This document shows, in pieces, positions 11,120 to 21,099 of a stretch of DNA of 64,000 bases. Source of the DNA: an uncultured Ardenticatenia bacterium (lineage in GTDB: Bacteria > Chloroflexota > Anaerolineae > 4572-78 > NAK82); assembly GCA_937127125.1 (NCBI GenBank), contig CAKZLO010000074.1, positions 1-64,000 on the forward strand. The letters are read 5' to 3'. The first letter of the stretch is position 1; the number at the start of each line of letters is the position of its first letter. The translations under genes were made by a program, and so were the position numbers. Under the pieces are notes generated by a model. It worked only from the letters and a program-made list of their open reading frames with translations, was not told the DNA's origin and ran no database searches.

Positions 11120-13621
11120 TTAGCGCATGATGATGGGCAGATGTGCTCGCGCCTCCGTGACCAGGAATTCGTAGCCGTAGGTGTTCAGCCGGCCGGGGAT
11201 GGGGCTGCTCTGCCTCCCGGTATTGACCGAGGTGGCCTCCTGTCCATCCACTGCGAAGGCATACACGAAATGGAGCCCGCGCGTGAGCGATGGGGTGCTG
11301 CCGCTGGCGCTGGCGCCATCAGGTGTGGCGCGCCGCCATGGGCCAGTCATAGTGTCCACTTGGAAGTAGATCTGGCGCACCGGCGGCGTGGTCGGCGCAT
11401 ACAGACTGTTGGCAGTGAAATTGAACCGCACTGTGGCACCATAGGCAGTGTGCCGTGGCAGCTCCTCGATGGTAGTATCGAGCTTAAGAGGGTTGATGCG
11501 ATGTTGACTGTCTATAGCGGTCAATGTGCTGCTCGTTCTGTTCACCGTCACCGCGTCCTCGCCGAGTGGAAAGGCTGCAAGCGCGCCGCCACCGAGAGCT
11601 AGCCCACTAGCCACAGGGAAGTCACGCACGCCGTCAATCACTGTCAGAGTGTTTATGCCCTCGTTAATTATGTACACCTTGTTGGTGGCTATGTTGACGG
11701 CCAAAGCGCGAGGGTTGGTGCCCATGCTGGGCCGATTGACCACAGTATTGGTGGCGCCGTCAATGATGCTGACCTGATTGCTGCCCCAGTCCGTGACATA
11801 AATCTTGTTGGTGACTGGATTTACGGCAACCCTTCTGGGATTCAAGGCTCCCGCAAGTCCCAGGATGGATGCTGTGTTGGTGGTGCCGTCGATAATGATG
11901 ATCCAATTGTGATTGTAAGCGGTGACATAGATGCGGTTCGTGACCGGGTTAACGGCGACATCGCTCAGGCCAGCGCCACCGTAAGGGCCAATGGTGCTTG
12001 TCGCATTGGTCGCGCCGTCAATCACTGTCACGCTGTTGCTATTGTGGTTAACCACATAGACCTTGTTGGTATAGGCGTTGACATCTATCGCGCCTGGCTG
12101 GTCGCCCACAGGAACGTTGGTCGTGGCAAACGTGTTGCCGTCAACCACGGTGACGTTGTCGCTGTCTCGGTTGACAACGTATACCCTGTGGGTGACCGGA
12201 TTGGCCCGCACCGCAACGGGAAAATCTCCAACGGGACGCCTATTGAGAATAGTATCGTTAGTGCTGTCAATGATGGTCAGTCGGTCAGGCCCGCTTTCGG
12301 CAACGTACAGGCGGCTGGCGGTCGGGTCAAGTGTCGTGCTGGTCGGACCTGCTCCGGCGCCCAGATTGATGTCAATCCCATGAATGGCCTCTCGCACATT
12401 GTTCGAGTCGAAGTGGAGTACGTAGAACTTCTTGTTGTAGAAGTCGATGGCGATGTCCACCGGTGATGTGCCACCTGATGGGATCGTCAACACACCTTGA
12501 GTGGTGCCATCGATAACACCCACCCACGTTGCTGTCGCATCGTCACATGCCAAAAAGACCTTGTGAGTCAGCGGGTTGACCGCCAGAGCAGCCGGCTTGA
12601 TGAAACCACCTATGTGGACGAGGATACCGTTCGTCTCGCCGTCGATGACGGTAACGTTTCCAGTGCCGTTGTTGGCGGTGTAGATCTTGTTGGCTGCCGC
12701 ATTGACTGCCACCGATTGCGGTTGCGAGCCGGCTGGGAGAGTCACTGTTGCTACCACAGCATTCGTATCAGTGCGGATCACTGTCACGGTGTTGTTGCCA
12801 CTGTTGGCCACATAAAGCCGGTCGGTGGCCGGGTTAACTGCCACAGCGAATGGCCCCGCTCCAGCCGGGAGGGCAATGGGGGTTGTCGATCCGGAGGTAC
12901 CTTCGATGGATATGACCTACGCTGCCATACCTGTTGCGGCAACGTAGATGCGATTGCGCACCGGGTTAACTGCGACGGCTATCGCGCCTGTGCCGACAGT
13001 GATGGTCGAATGCCCGTTGGTCGCCCCGTCGATCACAGAAAGCTGTGTATCGAAAGTATTGGCGACGTAGACGCGGTTGGCGACAGGGTTGACCGCCAGT
13101 GCGCCCGGTCCATCTCCCACGGGCACGTTTGTCACCACGGTGTCCGTCGCACCGTCGATGACGCTCACTGTGTCGGCAGCAAGATTAGCCACGTAGACAC
13201 GGTTGGTGACGGGATTGACCGCTATGGCGAATGGGTGGGTGCCGACCGTGATGGACTTCAGTACAGAATCGGATGTGCCGCTGATGACATAGACACTATT
13301 GCTGCCGCTGCAGGCTACGTAGACCTTGTTAGTGACTGTGTTGACTGCTATGCCGGAAGGGGTGGTACCGACCGGTAACGTGGTCAAAACTTTTTCGGTG
13401 GTACCGTCAATGACGGTGACGCTGGCATTCAACCGGTTAGCTGTATAAACCTTATTGGTTACTGGGTTGACGACCACATTGATTGCAGCGTTGCCAGTAT
13501 TGATCCCCGGCAAGTCGTGGTCAGCGTGAGCTAGTGGGGGAGTCGCGATGTGACCGGTAAGCAGGGCAGCTAAGAGCAACAAAGATACAACTCGAGTCAA
13601 GCGACTGTGCATGTCCTCCAT
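11120..13621 (-). pseudogene. Secreted YVTN-repeat beta-propeller protein, interrupted by an in-frame TAG
   Basis: One reading frame of 834 codons, split by a single TAG at 12917-12919. Both halves are in the same frame and the propeller repeats run straight through the stop, so this is a nonsense codon, not a frameshift. Residues 1-32 form a Sec signal peptide ending near PLAHA. Then come many repeats of about 43 residues with the cores AVNPVTNRIYVAN and VSVIDG, typical of YVTN/40-residue surface propellers. The last 130 residues form a different, Ig-like segment ending in LPIIMR. The ATG at 13621 has a GGAGG 9 nt upstream. Substrate or partner unknown; a surface or S-layer-like role is only inferred. 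A truncated product of 234 residues would be made unless the TAG is read through or is a sequencing error. Confidence 0.8.
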
Positions 13622-13666
13622 TGGAACTACCCTCCTCTCTTAGGGTACGCATCATGTATCCACTAG

Positions 13667-13698
13667 GTGTTCTAGTTCTACATCTGGTCCTAGAACAC
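13667..13698 (-). repeat. 9-bp inverted repeat in the YVTN gene leader
   Basis: GTGTTCTAG at 13667-13675 pairs exactly with CTAGAACAC at 13690-13698 (14-nt loop). It lies between the -10 box at 13769-13774 and the ATG at 13621, so it is in the mRNA leader or is an operator. No T-run follows. Confidence 0.5.
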
Positions 13699-13768
13699 GC
13701 GCGAGGCTGGCAGACGAAAGTGGAGAGTCACAGCAGTGGCGATGGGGAGTATTGAGGCCTCTTCCCTA

Positions 13769-13774
13769 ATTATA
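13769..13774 (-). promoter_or_regulatory. Extended -10 promoter for the YVTN gene
   Basis: TGCTATAAT on the minus strand gives a perfect -10 with an extended TG. The -35 region (GATCCC) is poor. The leader would be about 140 nt. The rest of the 13622-13917 gap shows only the inverted repeat at 13667-13698. Confidence 0.5.
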
Positions 13775-13917
13775 GCACGATTCTATTAAGAGGGATCACT
13801 CAGTTTTGCGCCCAACGCCGCTGGATCGGCAGGGACATGCACATACATAGCGCTCGGAGGCACCAGACATTGGAATTCGGGCCTAGGGGGTGTGGCAAGC
13901 TGCCAGACTAATGCCTT

Positions 13918-14685
13918 TCACACTGGGTTGTGCAGATCCAGGAAGTGCACAGTGATGTCCAGCTCGCGGCGCAGCACTTCCGAGAGTGCCAGTATACCCA
14001 GCCGTTCAGTGGGGTAGTGACCGGCAGCTACGAGATTGATACCTGCTTCACGGAACAGCTCGCGGCACCATTCGCGCGGCTCACCGGTTACAAAGAGGTC
14101 CACGCGCTGAGTAATCAACCATTCCATCTCGCCTGCGCGTGGTGCGCCGCTACCACTCAGCGCCACCATACGCTTCACATATTTCGGCCCGAACGCGTAT
14201 TGGACGCCCGGTTGGAGGAAAATATCGCTGCAGCGTGCAAATAGGTGTTCTCTGTCCACTGGGGTAGGAAATTCACCGACCCATCCCCAACCGTCTGTCG
14301 TGTAGGGTGCGACAGGCTGAGCTCCCAATTGTTTAATGATCTGGGCATTGTTGCCCAGCTCAGGATGGCTGTCCAACAGGTAATGGTAGCCGATCAGCGA
14401 TAGAGAATGGTCGAGCAGGAAGTGTAGCCTCCGTAGAAAGATGCGATCAAAGTGAATGCCGGCTGGCATATTGAGAGAGTGGTGCACTACCAGTGCGTCC
14501 GCGCCCATGCGGAGAGCTTCCTCGAAAAAACGAAGGCTGGCGCTGACGCCGGTTACCACCACCTCTACCTTGTCGCGCCCGCGTACCTGCAAGCCATTCG
14601 CCATGTGCGAATCCACCCGCTCTACCTGGGATGAGTTCCCCATCAACGTGTCCAGGAAGCTTACAAGGTGATCCAGAGTAACCAT
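13918..14685 (-). CDS. Nif3-like dinuclear metal centre protein
   Basis: Member of the NIF3/YbgI/DUF34 family, conserved proteins with a two-metal site; the biochemical role is still unsettled (annotations include GTP cyclohydrolase I type 2). 255 residues. Metal-site motifs are visible: the His pair in VVHHSLNM (about residue 66), and near the C-terminus VAAGHYPTERLG with a His and Glu of the second cluster. It lacks the long middle insertion seen in some bacterial members. ATG at 14685 with GGAGAG upstream. Transcribed divergently from the small zinc-ribbon gene. Confidence 0.85.
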   Translation of the reverse strand: MVTLDHLVSFLDTLMGNSSQVERVDSHMANGLQVRGRDKVEVVVTGVSASLRFFEEALRMGADALVVHHSLNMPAGIHFDRIFLRRLHFLLDHSLSLIGYHYLLDSHPELGNNAQIIKQLGAQPVAPYTTDGWGWVGEFPTPVDREHLFARCSDIFLQPGVQYAFGPKYVKRMVALSGSGAPRAGEMEWLITQRVDLFVTGEPREWCRELFREAGINLVAAGHYPTERLGILALSEVLRRELDITVHFLDLHNPV

Positions 14686-14732
14686 CTGATCTCTCCAGTT
14701 CGATGATGGAATTTTGTCTCTTCTTGCCCCGC

Positions 14733-14740
14733 ATTATAAT
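14733..14740 (+). promoter_or_regulatory. Palindromic -10 region between divergent genes
   Basis: ATTATAAT contains TATAAT on both strands, within the palindrome CATTATAATG. It lies between the Nif3-like gene (minus, ATG 14685) and the zinc-ribbon gene (plus, proposed TTG 14778), so it could serve either or both. The -35 boxes are weak on both sides (TTGTCT with a 15-nt spacer on the plus strand). Confidence 0.5.
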
Positions 14741-14777
14741 GGAAAGCGAGGGGATCACAGAAAGGAGCTACATCGCT

Positions 14778-15047
14778 TTGATACGCGTCACGTGTTTCAG
14801 ATGTCGTCGCCGGTTTGATCTCGACCCAGTATGGGTTGGGGTGGAATTGCACAGGCAGCAAGTGAAGGACAGAATACCGCGCCACTTTCAGGCTTATTGT
14901 CCTGCCTGCCGAGCTCTCAACAAAATATCCGTGAGCGAGATGCGCAAGGATTTGGAGGCTGCATCCGAGGCAATTGCTAGTGCTCTTGCTCAACAGGAGA
15001 AGGACGCAGACTCTTCTGCCACCTCTCCCTCTGTGACGTCTGGTTAG
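14778..15047 (+). CDS. Small Cys4 zinc-ribbon-like protein
   Basis: An 89-residue protein with two CxxC knuckles: CFRCRRRF near the start and YCPACRALN about 35 residues later. This should bind one zinc ion. The C-terminus (about 55-89) is helical and Ala/Glu-rich, then Ser/Thr-rich. I place the start at TTG 14778 because AAAGGAG lies 9 nt upstream and the -10 box overlaps the upstream ATGs (14703, 14739). No function is assigned; such ribbons often bind nucleic acid or protein partners. Confidence 0.6.
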   Translation: MIRVTCFRCRRRFDLDPVWVGVELHRQQVKDRIPRHFQAYCPACRALNKISVSEMRKDLEAASEAIASALAQQEKDADSSATSPSVTSG

Positions 15048-15093
15048 GCCGAGTCGACATTGCCGGTGAAGCAACAACCACGGCTCAGCTTGG

Positions 15094-15128
15094 GAACAAA
15101 AACGGGAGGTAAGATCGCCCTCCCGTTT
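15094..15128 (-). terminator. Rho-independent terminator of the rpoC-rpsU unit
   Basis: AAACGGGAGG at 15100-15109 pairs with CCTCCCGTTT at 15119-15128. On the minus strand the stem is followed by TTTTTGTT, a good intrinsic terminator 44 nt after the rpsU stop. On the plus strand it may also stop the small zinc-ribbon transcript, though the T-run there is short. Confidence 0.85.
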
Positions 15129-15171
15129 CGTCCCATGTTGTATGTACCTGATGTGTCTGAGATTTCAAGAC

Positions 15172-15399
15172 CTAAACCTGACGCGCTTGCTTCATCTGGC
15201 GACGCAACATTTTGCGCCGAGCCTTGCGTATCGCGCGTTGCTTCTCCAGGCGTCGCTGCTCACCTTTTGAGACATACCATCGCTTCTTGCGGTAGGTGCT
15301 CAGAACCCGGTTTTTAACCACCTCCTTGCGAAATCGCTTAAGGAGACTCTCCTGCGATTCGCCAGGTCGGAGGGCAACCGTCATCCGCGCCGTCTGCAT
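15172..15399 (-). CDS. rpsU: 30S ribosomal protein S21
   Basis: Small basic ribosomal protein of the 30S platform. 75 residues from the ATG at 15399 (MQTARMTVALRPGESQESLL), with the S21 core FRKEVVKNRVLSTYRKKRWY and a C-terminal Arg/Lys-rich helix. A strong AAAGGAGG lies 10 nt upstream. A longer in-frame start at 15456 would overlap rpoC and reads as non-S21 sequence. Placed 53 nt after rpoC and followed by a terminator, so it is probably the last gene of the rpoC transcript. Confidence 0.92.
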   Translation of the reverse strand: MQTARMTVALRPGESQESLLKRFRKEVVKNRVLSTYRKKRWYVSKGEQRRLEKQRAIRKARRKMLRRQMKQARQV

Positions 15400-15452
15400 G
15401 CATTTCTCACCTCCTTTCTCCTCCAAATAGACATTCAGCCCCTGACGACCTC

Positions 15453-18400
15453 TCAATATTCATCGTCCTCAAGAACAGTTTCCTCAACTTCCTCCATCTC
15501 GCTGCTTCTGTTGCTCGTCTCATCGGCCATCTCAAAGCTTTCTGCTTGGTCAAGGCCGAAGCTAGCGATCGTCGGTTTTGACTTGGTGCGCTCTAGGACT
15601 CTGGCCGTTGCTTTTTGCTTGCGCACTGCATAGCCGGTGCCGGCCGGGATGAGTTTGCCGATAATCACGTTCTCCTTCAGTCCGTACAGGTCGTCCCGCT
15701 TACCCTCAATGGCTGCCTGAGCAAGGACGTTTATGGTATGCTGGAAGGATGCAGCGGCCAGAAAACTCTCGGTGTTAAGAGCTGCTTTTGTGATGCCCAG
15801 CAATACCGGGCGACCAGTTGCAGGTCGCTTGCCTGCGGCGAGCAGCTGGTCGTTCACCTTCTGGAATCTGAGACGGTCTACCAGCTCGCCTGGCAGGTAA
15901 TCGCTATCCCCGGTTGAGGTAACTCTCACCCGATTCGTCATCTGACGGATGATTAGCTCGATGTGCTTATCGTGGATCGAAACGCCCTGCGAGCGATACA
16001 CCTTTTGAATCTCTTCCAGGAGATATGCTTGTGCCGCCTCGCGCCCCATAATGCGTAGGATACGGTTGGGATCGAGTGAACCTTCCGTCAGCTGCTGGCC
16101 AGTTCTCACCATGTCGCCAGGCGCGACGCGCAGTCGCGCTGCCGAAGCGACTTCGTATTCCCGTTCATCTCGGTAGGTCCAGTGGATGGTGATCTTGTGG
16201 CCATCTCGTTCTACCACACCACCATGCTCGGCCAGAAGCTCTCGGTCGCCGCGCTTGGCAAGCCGGGTATGCGCAGGCACTTCCTCGCCATCCTCCACCA
16301 GGATAGCCCAGTTGCCAGGCACTTCATAGACGTCGTGGCGTATTTCCTCCTGGACAATACGCAACATTCTTCCACCATCCTCAGTGGTGAGGACTTCCAC
16401 GCGCCCATCGATATCCGAGATAATTGCCTCACCCTTGGGCACCCGTGCCTCGAACAGCTCTTGGACGCGCGGCAGACCATGGGTAATGTCCTCCACGTTG
16501 GCAACACCACCCGTGTGGAACGTGCGCAGCGTCAACTGAGTGCCAGGCTCGCCGATGGACTGCGCTGCAATGATGCCTACTGCCTCTCCAAGGTTGACCA
16601 GGCCACCACGAGCCAGGTCGCGCCCATAGCACATCGCGCATATGCCGTGCTCCAATTCGCACATCATGGGAGAGCGCACATAGACCCTTTCTACCTCTGC
16701 CTCGACGATAGCTTGCACCTGGTCTTCTTCGATCATTTGACCGCGTTCCACCAGGATCTCACCAGTCTTAGGATGCACAACGCGTTCTGCCGCTATGCGA
16801 CCTATGATGCGCTCTGCCAACGTCTCACCGATTGCCTTGGACCTATCTGCATGGATCCAGAAGCCGGCCTGTGTTCCGCAGTCAATGTCGTTGATGATCA
16901 GCTCTTGGGCCACATCCACCAACCGGCGGGTGAGGTAACCTGCGTCAGCTGTGCGCAGCGCCGTGTCGGCCAGACCTTTACGCGCACCGTGAGTGGAAAT
17001 AAAGTACTCTAGTGCGGTGAGGCCTTCGCGGAAGTTAGAGCGGATAGGTAGAGGGAAGATGCGGCCTGCCGGGTCGGCCATCAGGCCACGCATACCAGCC
17101 AGCTGACGAATAGGCTGAAACCCTCCTTTCGTGGCGCCCGAATCTGCCATCAAGCGGAGCGGGCTCTGCTCGTCAATCGAGCGGCGCACTGCATCTGTGA
17201 CCTGATCTGTTGCTTGCGTCCACAGCTCGACGGTCTTGACGTACTGCTCATCCTCGGTGATCAGACCCCGCCGGAACTGTTGTTCCACCTGAGCGACCTG
17301 TTGCTCGACCTGCTCCAGGATTTGCTGTTTCACCTTGGGTACCGTGATGTCCGACACCGCAATACTGGTTCCTGACTTAGTGGCATAGCGGAACCCGATC
17401 GCCTTGATCTTGTCGACCAGTCGTGCTGTCTCCTCGGGCCCTAGCAGCTGATAGCAGCGTCCCACCAGATCTTGCAAGCCACCCTTTTCAAGCACCTTGT
17501 TGACGTAGCGAAGCCGCTCGGGCAAAATGCTGTTGAAAATGGCACGCCCCACCGTAGTGTCAACAAGCTCTGGCTGACCGCTATCGCCTGTGGTGGTCAT
17601 CACCTTGATCTTTGCGTGCAAATCTACCTTGCCCAGCGAATAGGCTAGAGCGACCTCATCCAGGCTGCTGAAGACCTTTCCCTCGCCCAGCTTACCGTCT
17701 TCAGCCATGGTTAGGTAATAGACACCCAGCACCATATCCTTAGTAGGACCGACAACTGGTTTACCATTAGCGGGCAGGAGAAGGTTTTTCGTGGAGAGCA
17801 TCAATTCATAAGCTTCCTCCACCGCTTTCTGCGATAAAGGAATATGCACCGCCATCTGATCACCATCAAAGTCAGCGTTAAAAGCGGCGCAAACCAGCGG
17901 GTGAATCTGGATGGCGTTCCCTTCCACCAGCACGGGCTCAAAAGCTTGGATGCCCAGCCGGTGCAGCGTGGGGGCACGGTTCAGGAGGATGGGACGTGTC
18001 TTGATAACCTCTTCCAAAACTTCCCATACCTCAGGGCGCTGTTGCTCGATGACGCGTTTTGCGCCTTTTACGTTGTTGGCGTAGTTGTATTCTACCAGCT
18101 TCTGAATCACGAATGGGCGGAAGAGCTCCAGCGCCATACTCTTAGGCAACCCACATTGATGCAACTCGAGCTCGGGGCCAATCACGATGACTGAACGGCC
18201 GGAGTAGTCCACTCGTTTGCCCAGCAAGTTGCGGCGGAAACGACCTTGCTTGCCCTTGAGCATATCTGAGAGAGACTTCAGCTGTCGCCTTCCGCGTGCA
18301 GAGATCGCCTTGCCGCGTCGGCTGTTGTCGATCAACGAGTCCACTGCTTCCTGTAACATGCGTTTCTCGTTGCGCACGATCACGTCGGGTGCGCCCAACT

Positions 18401-19769
18401 CCAACAATCGCTTGAGACGATTGTTACGGTTGATCACCCGGCGATACAGGTCGTTGAGATCGCTTGTCGCTAGGCGTCCCCCATCTAGCTGCACCATCGG
18501 ACGTAGGTCTGGTGGAATCACTGGCAACACGGTCAAGATCATCCACTCCGGTCGGTTGCCGCTCCGGCGCAACGATTCAACTACACGCAAGCGCTTGACC
18601 GCTTTCTTACGGATTTGTTTCGAGCGAGTGCTTCGGATCTGGGAACGCAGTTCACGTGCCAGCTTATCCATGTCAAGGTTTAGGCAGATTTCGCGTAGTG
18701 CCTCTGCTCCCATGCCAGCCTGGAAGATATGCCCCCAGCGGTCAGACAGCTCGCGATACTGAGTCTCGTTGAGGAACTGCATTTGCTGAATGCTCATCAG
18801 CTCAGTGCGTTCTTCCTCCAAGCGTGTAGCCAGCTCATCGATCTCGCGCTCGACCTCTTTGGTCAAACGCTCGACCTCTTGATCGTTGGCGAAACGCAGT
18901 CGTTCAATCTCAGCTTGGATCGTGTCGCGTTCGCGCGTCAGGTCCTCTTCGGCGGCAACTTTGATGGCGTTTAGATGTGCTTCCACCATTTCATTCAGCC
19001 GAGCTAGGTGGTCACGCGTGACCACCTCACCTGTCGACACCAGCACCTCAGGCTTGTGCGGGTTATGCCCGTCGGTTGGGAATGCCACGATGCTATCTGC
19101 TGGCTTACCGAGCAGGGACTCGAGCTGTCTTTGCACCTCTTGGGCACTTTTCATGACCTGCTCGATCTCACGTGCTTGGCGCTCGTCGATCTGCTGCTGG
19201 TACGCCTGTTCGCGCTCTCGTAGCTGCTCAATCTCTTTGTCCATTGCGGTGCGCAGTGCATCGATTTGTTCCTGCAGCGAGCGTTCCAGGCGCACGCGCT
19301 CGCGGCTCAGCTCATCGTCCAGTCGCTTGAGCGCTTTGGCGCGGGCTTGCTCATCCACGCGGGTGATGATGTATTGAGCGAAATACAGGACGCGATCCAG
19401 ATTGCGTCGCGAAATGTCGAGCAATAAACCCAAGTAGGAGGGTACGCGGCGCGTGTACCAGATGTGTGCCACGGGGGCTGCCAGTTCGATGTGCCCCATC
19501 CGCTCGCGGCGTACCGAAGAGCGGGTTACTAAAACACCACACTTCTCACAGGTAATACCACGATAGCGAATCTGTTTGTATTTACCACAATAACATTGAT
19601 AGTCCTTGGTTGGTCCGAAGATCACCTCACAGAAAAGACCATCCTTTTCAGGACGTAGGCGTCGATAGTTGATGGTCTCCGGCTTGGTGACCTCACCGTA
19701 TGACCAGCTGCGAATCTGCTCTGGCGACGCCAGGCTGATACGCAAAGCTTGAAAGTCCTTTACCTCCAC
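15453..19769 (-). CDS. rpoC: RNA polymerase subunit beta'
   Basis: Catalytic subunit of RNA polymerase, 1438 residues. An N-terminal zinc ribbon (CYCGKYKQI ... CEKCG, about 55-80) is followed by a long charged coiled-coil insertion (about 140-330), then the clamp, the active-site NADFDGD (about 630-636) that holds the catalytic magnesium, the bridge helix/trigger loop region ([20 protein letters not shown]) and an acidic tail ([13 protein letters not shown]). I choose GTG 19769, with GGGGAGG 6 nt upstream, giving [13 protein letters not shown]; the upstream TTG lies within the ribosome-binding site. rpoB, usually directly upstream, is absent, and rpoC has its own promoter. Confidence 0.97.
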   Translation of the reverse strand: MEVKDFQALRISLASPEQIRSWSYGEVTKPETINYRRLRPEKDGLFCEVIFGPTKDYQCYCGKYKQIRYRGITCEKCGVLVTRSSVRRERMGHIELAAPVAHIWYTRRVPSYLGLLLDISRRNLDRVLYFAQYIITRVDEQARAKALKRLDDELSRERVRLERSLQEQIDALRTAMDKEIEQLREREQAYQQQIDERQAREIEQVMKSAQEVQRQLESLLGKPADSIVAFPTDGHNPHKPEVLVSTGEVVTRDHLARLNEMVEAHLNAIKVAAEEDLTRERDTIQAEIERLRFANDQEVERLTKEVEREIDELATRLEEERTELMSIQQMQFLNETQYRELSDRWGHIFQAGMGAEALREICLNLDMDKLARELRSQIRSTRSKQIRKKAVKRLRVVESLRRSGNRPEWMILTVLPVIPPDLRPMVQLDGGRLATSDLNDLYRRVINRNNRLKRLLELGAPDVIVRNEKRMLQEAVDSLIDNSRRGKAISARGRRQLKSLSDMLKGKQGRFRRNLLGKRVDYSGRSVIVIGPELELHQCGLPKSMALELFRPFVIQKLVEYNYANNVKGAKRVIEQQRPEVWEVLEEVIKTRPILLNRAPTLHRLGIQAFEPVLVEGNAIQIHPLVCAAFNADFDGDQMAVHIPLSQKAVEEAYELMLSTKNLLLPANGKPVVGPTKDMVLGVYYLTMAEDGKLGEGKVFSSLDEVALAYSLGKVDLHAKIKVMTTTGDSGQPELVDTTVGRAIFNSILPERLRYVNKVLEKGGLQDLVGRCYQLLGPEETARLVDKIKAIGFRYATKSGTSIAVSDITVPKVKQQILEQVEQQVAQVEQQFRRGLITEDEQYVKTVELWTQATDQVTDAVRRSIDEQSPLRLMADSGATKGGFQPIRQLAGMRGLMADPAGRIFPLPIRSNFREGLTALEYFISTHGARKGLADTALRTADAGYLTRRLVDVAQELIINDIDCGTQAGFWIHADRSKAIGETLAERIIGRIAAERVVHPKTGEILVERGQMIEEDQVQAIVEAEVERVYVRSPMMCELEHGICAMCYGRDLARGGLVNLGEAVGIIAAQSIGEPGTQLTLRTFHTGGVANVEDITHGLPRVQELFEARVPKGEAIISDIDGRVEVLTTEDGGRMLRIVQEEIRHDVYEVPGNWAILVEDGEEVPAHTRLAKRGDRELLAEHGGVVERDGHKITIHWTYRDEREYEVASAARLRVAPGDMVRTGQQLTEGSLDPNRILRIMGREAAQAYLLEEIQKVYRSQGVSIHDKHIELIIRQMTNRVRVTSTGDSDYLPGELVDRLRFQKVNDQLLAAGKRPATGRPVLLGITKAALNTESFLAAASFQHTINVLAQAAIEGKRDDLYGLKENVIIGKLIPAGTGYAVRKQKATARVLERTKSKPTIASFGLDQAESFEMADETSNRSSEMEEVEETVLEDDEY

Positions 19770-19860
19770 GGTTGTCCTCCCCAACAGATAAAATGATCCT
19801 TGCCCACACCATTGGTTAACAGATCAGACCCAGATGCACCGTCGCGAGGCATGACAAAAT

Positions 19861-19881
19861 GGCGCTCACAACTTGGGCGCC
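19861..19881 (-). repeat. Short GC-rich hairpin in the rpoC leader
   Basis: GGCGC (19861-19865) pairs with GCGCC (19877-19881), followed on the minus strand by ATTTTGT. It lies inside the leader of about 180 nt between the rpoC promoter and GTG. It is a weak terminator-like element and could act as an attenuator; short stem, so low confidence. Confidence 0.3.
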
Positions 19882-19959
19882 TCTTAATCCTGGTATGTCA
19901 AATCTACACTGGTGATTTTTGGCTCGCCTTGAGCTTGGCGCACTCGATACAATAAAATA

Positions 19960-19988
19960 AATATAGCACAAAATGCGAATCCTGTCAA
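19960..19988 (-). promoter_or_regulatory. Sigma-A promoter of rpoC
   Basis: On the minus strand: -35 TTGACA, 17-nt spacer, -10 TATATT. Predicted start near 19952, giving a leader of about 180 nt. This supports rpoC being transcribed independently of any rpoB. Confidence 0.88.
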
Positions 19989-20065
19989 GGAGAACTCGAC
20001 GGGGTGATTGTTCGTCAGTTGGTGGAAAGAGGTGCAGAATATAGCGAAAAGGGACGGGGAGGTAA

Positions 20066-20293
20066 GTGATGCGTCTGGAGATGAGGATGCCAGATGTACA
20101 CAGGCACGATGAGACCCTGGACGGTGCCAATAATGCTGCTGAACGCGCCATCGGCTGGTGCATCAAAGGATGGTATCGTGCAATGCACGGCTACCAACGC
20201 GCTCGTTCCGCCATCGATGTCTTGCGTCCACGCGCGTGGGTTGGCAACCACTTGGGGCGCAGCAGGGCTGACCTTACGCCGCTGGTTATCTGA
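20066..20293 (+). pseudogene. Transposase C-terminal remnant
   Basis: Only the last 60-70 residues of a DDE-type transposase appear to remain. The segment LDGANNAAERAIG, then IKGWYRAMHGYQRARSA and a terminal DLTPLVI, resembles the conserved xTNNxAERxIG...K...MxGY block around the last catalytic Glu of several insertion-sequence transposases. There is no credible start, no upstream catalytic Asp residues and no visible inverted repeats. The family cannot be named. It lies in the gap upstream of the rpoC promoter, where an rpoB gene would normally be. The rest of 19989-20390 shows nothing else. Confidence 0.55.
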
Positions 20294-20390
20294 ACTGTGC
20301 CCGGTGCTTGATCAATGTGCAGGCTGACTCAGGCTCACCAAATAATGAACAATCACGTCAAACTGTAGTGATTTATTTACAGAAGGGTGC

Positions 20391-20972
20391 TTACTTACGG
20401 AACGTCCCCATCAATTCAGTGCGCGCCAATATGTGGCCCTCCATTGCTTTTAGCAGTTGTTGCTTGGTTGCCCCTGGCGGAAGATTAAGTACTGTGTCAA
20501 GCGCATACAGCTTAAAGAAGTAACGGTGGGTGCCTGAGGGAGGACAGGGGCCTCGATAACCGGTCTGTCCCCAACCGTTAAGCCCTTGGCGACTGCCATC
20601 CGGCAGCTGACCGTCCGTGGGCACGCCCTCAGGCAGGGAATGTGTAGCAGCAGGTAGATTGTAGATCAGCCAGTGCACCCAATCGCCCGCTGGCGCATCC
20701 GGATCGTCGCAGATAAGGGCAAAGCTCTGCGTGCCCGCGGGGGCATCGCTCCAGTTGAGGGGCGGTGAGACATCCTTGCCGCGACAGGTGTACTGTGGCG
20801 GTATAGGCTGCCCCTGGGCAAAAGCGCTGCTGCTCAATTGAAATGCCATGCTCTCACCTCCTTGTTCAGGTGTGGCAGTGGAAAGTGGCGCCCTTGGTGC
20901 CGCCAACTGACACGTGGCTATGCTCAGTGAAGCTGCAAGACATGCTATCGTGAGCATCAAATATTTTACCAT
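20391..20972 (-). CDS. PEBP-family (YbhB/YbcL-like) exported protein
   Basis: Phosphatidylethanolamine-binding-protein-like fold, a family with unclear bacterial roles. 193 residues. An N-terminal export signal (about 1-21) ends in SIATC, an imperfect lipobox with Thr at -1, so lipid anchoring is uncertain. A Thr/Pro linker is followed by the PEBP domain with DVSPPLNWSDAPAGTQSFAL, the ligand-pocket DDPDAPAGDWVHWLIYN, and GYRGPCPPSGTHRYFFKLYAL. ATG at 20972 with AGGAGG 8 nt upstream. It stands alone. Confidence 0.88.
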   Translation of the reverse strand: MVKYLMLTIACLAASLSIATCQLAAPRAPLSTATPEQGGESMAFQLSSSAFAQGQPIPPQYTCRGKDVSPPLNWSDAPAGTQSFALICDDPDAPAGDWVHWLIYNLPAATHSLPEGVPTDGQLPDGSRQGLNGWGQTGYRGPCPPSGTHRYFFKLYALDTVLNLPPGATKQQLLKAMEGHILARTELMGTFRK

Positions 20973-21099
20973 TGCGACCACCTCCTAATGCAAACCAGTC
21001 CCAATGCTCACATAGGTATCAAAAGGGGTTCGTGTGGCCCAATCGTCCTATTGATTTAGCATCGGCAAGATAATGTGGAGGCCTCGTAGTACCCCCGAT

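Noticed and set aside
11120-12844. YVTN protein as a separate gene starting at 12844
   Set aside because: The frame and repeats continue upstream through the TAG, so the ATG at 12844 is internal; annotated as one interrupted gene.
11909-13378. Two long plus-strand ORFs opposite the YVTN gene
   Set aside because: Reverse translation of the repeat pattern; no start signals; repetitive Asp/Val/Gly composition follows from the sense repeats.
16182-17012. 276-codon plus-strand ORF in rpoC
   Set aside because: Antisense to highly conserved rpoC domains, no promoter or Shine-Dalgarno.
20015-20251. 78-codon minus-strand ORF upstream of rpoC
   Set aside because: It overlaps the transposase remnant on the other strand, which has recognisable motifs; this frame has none.
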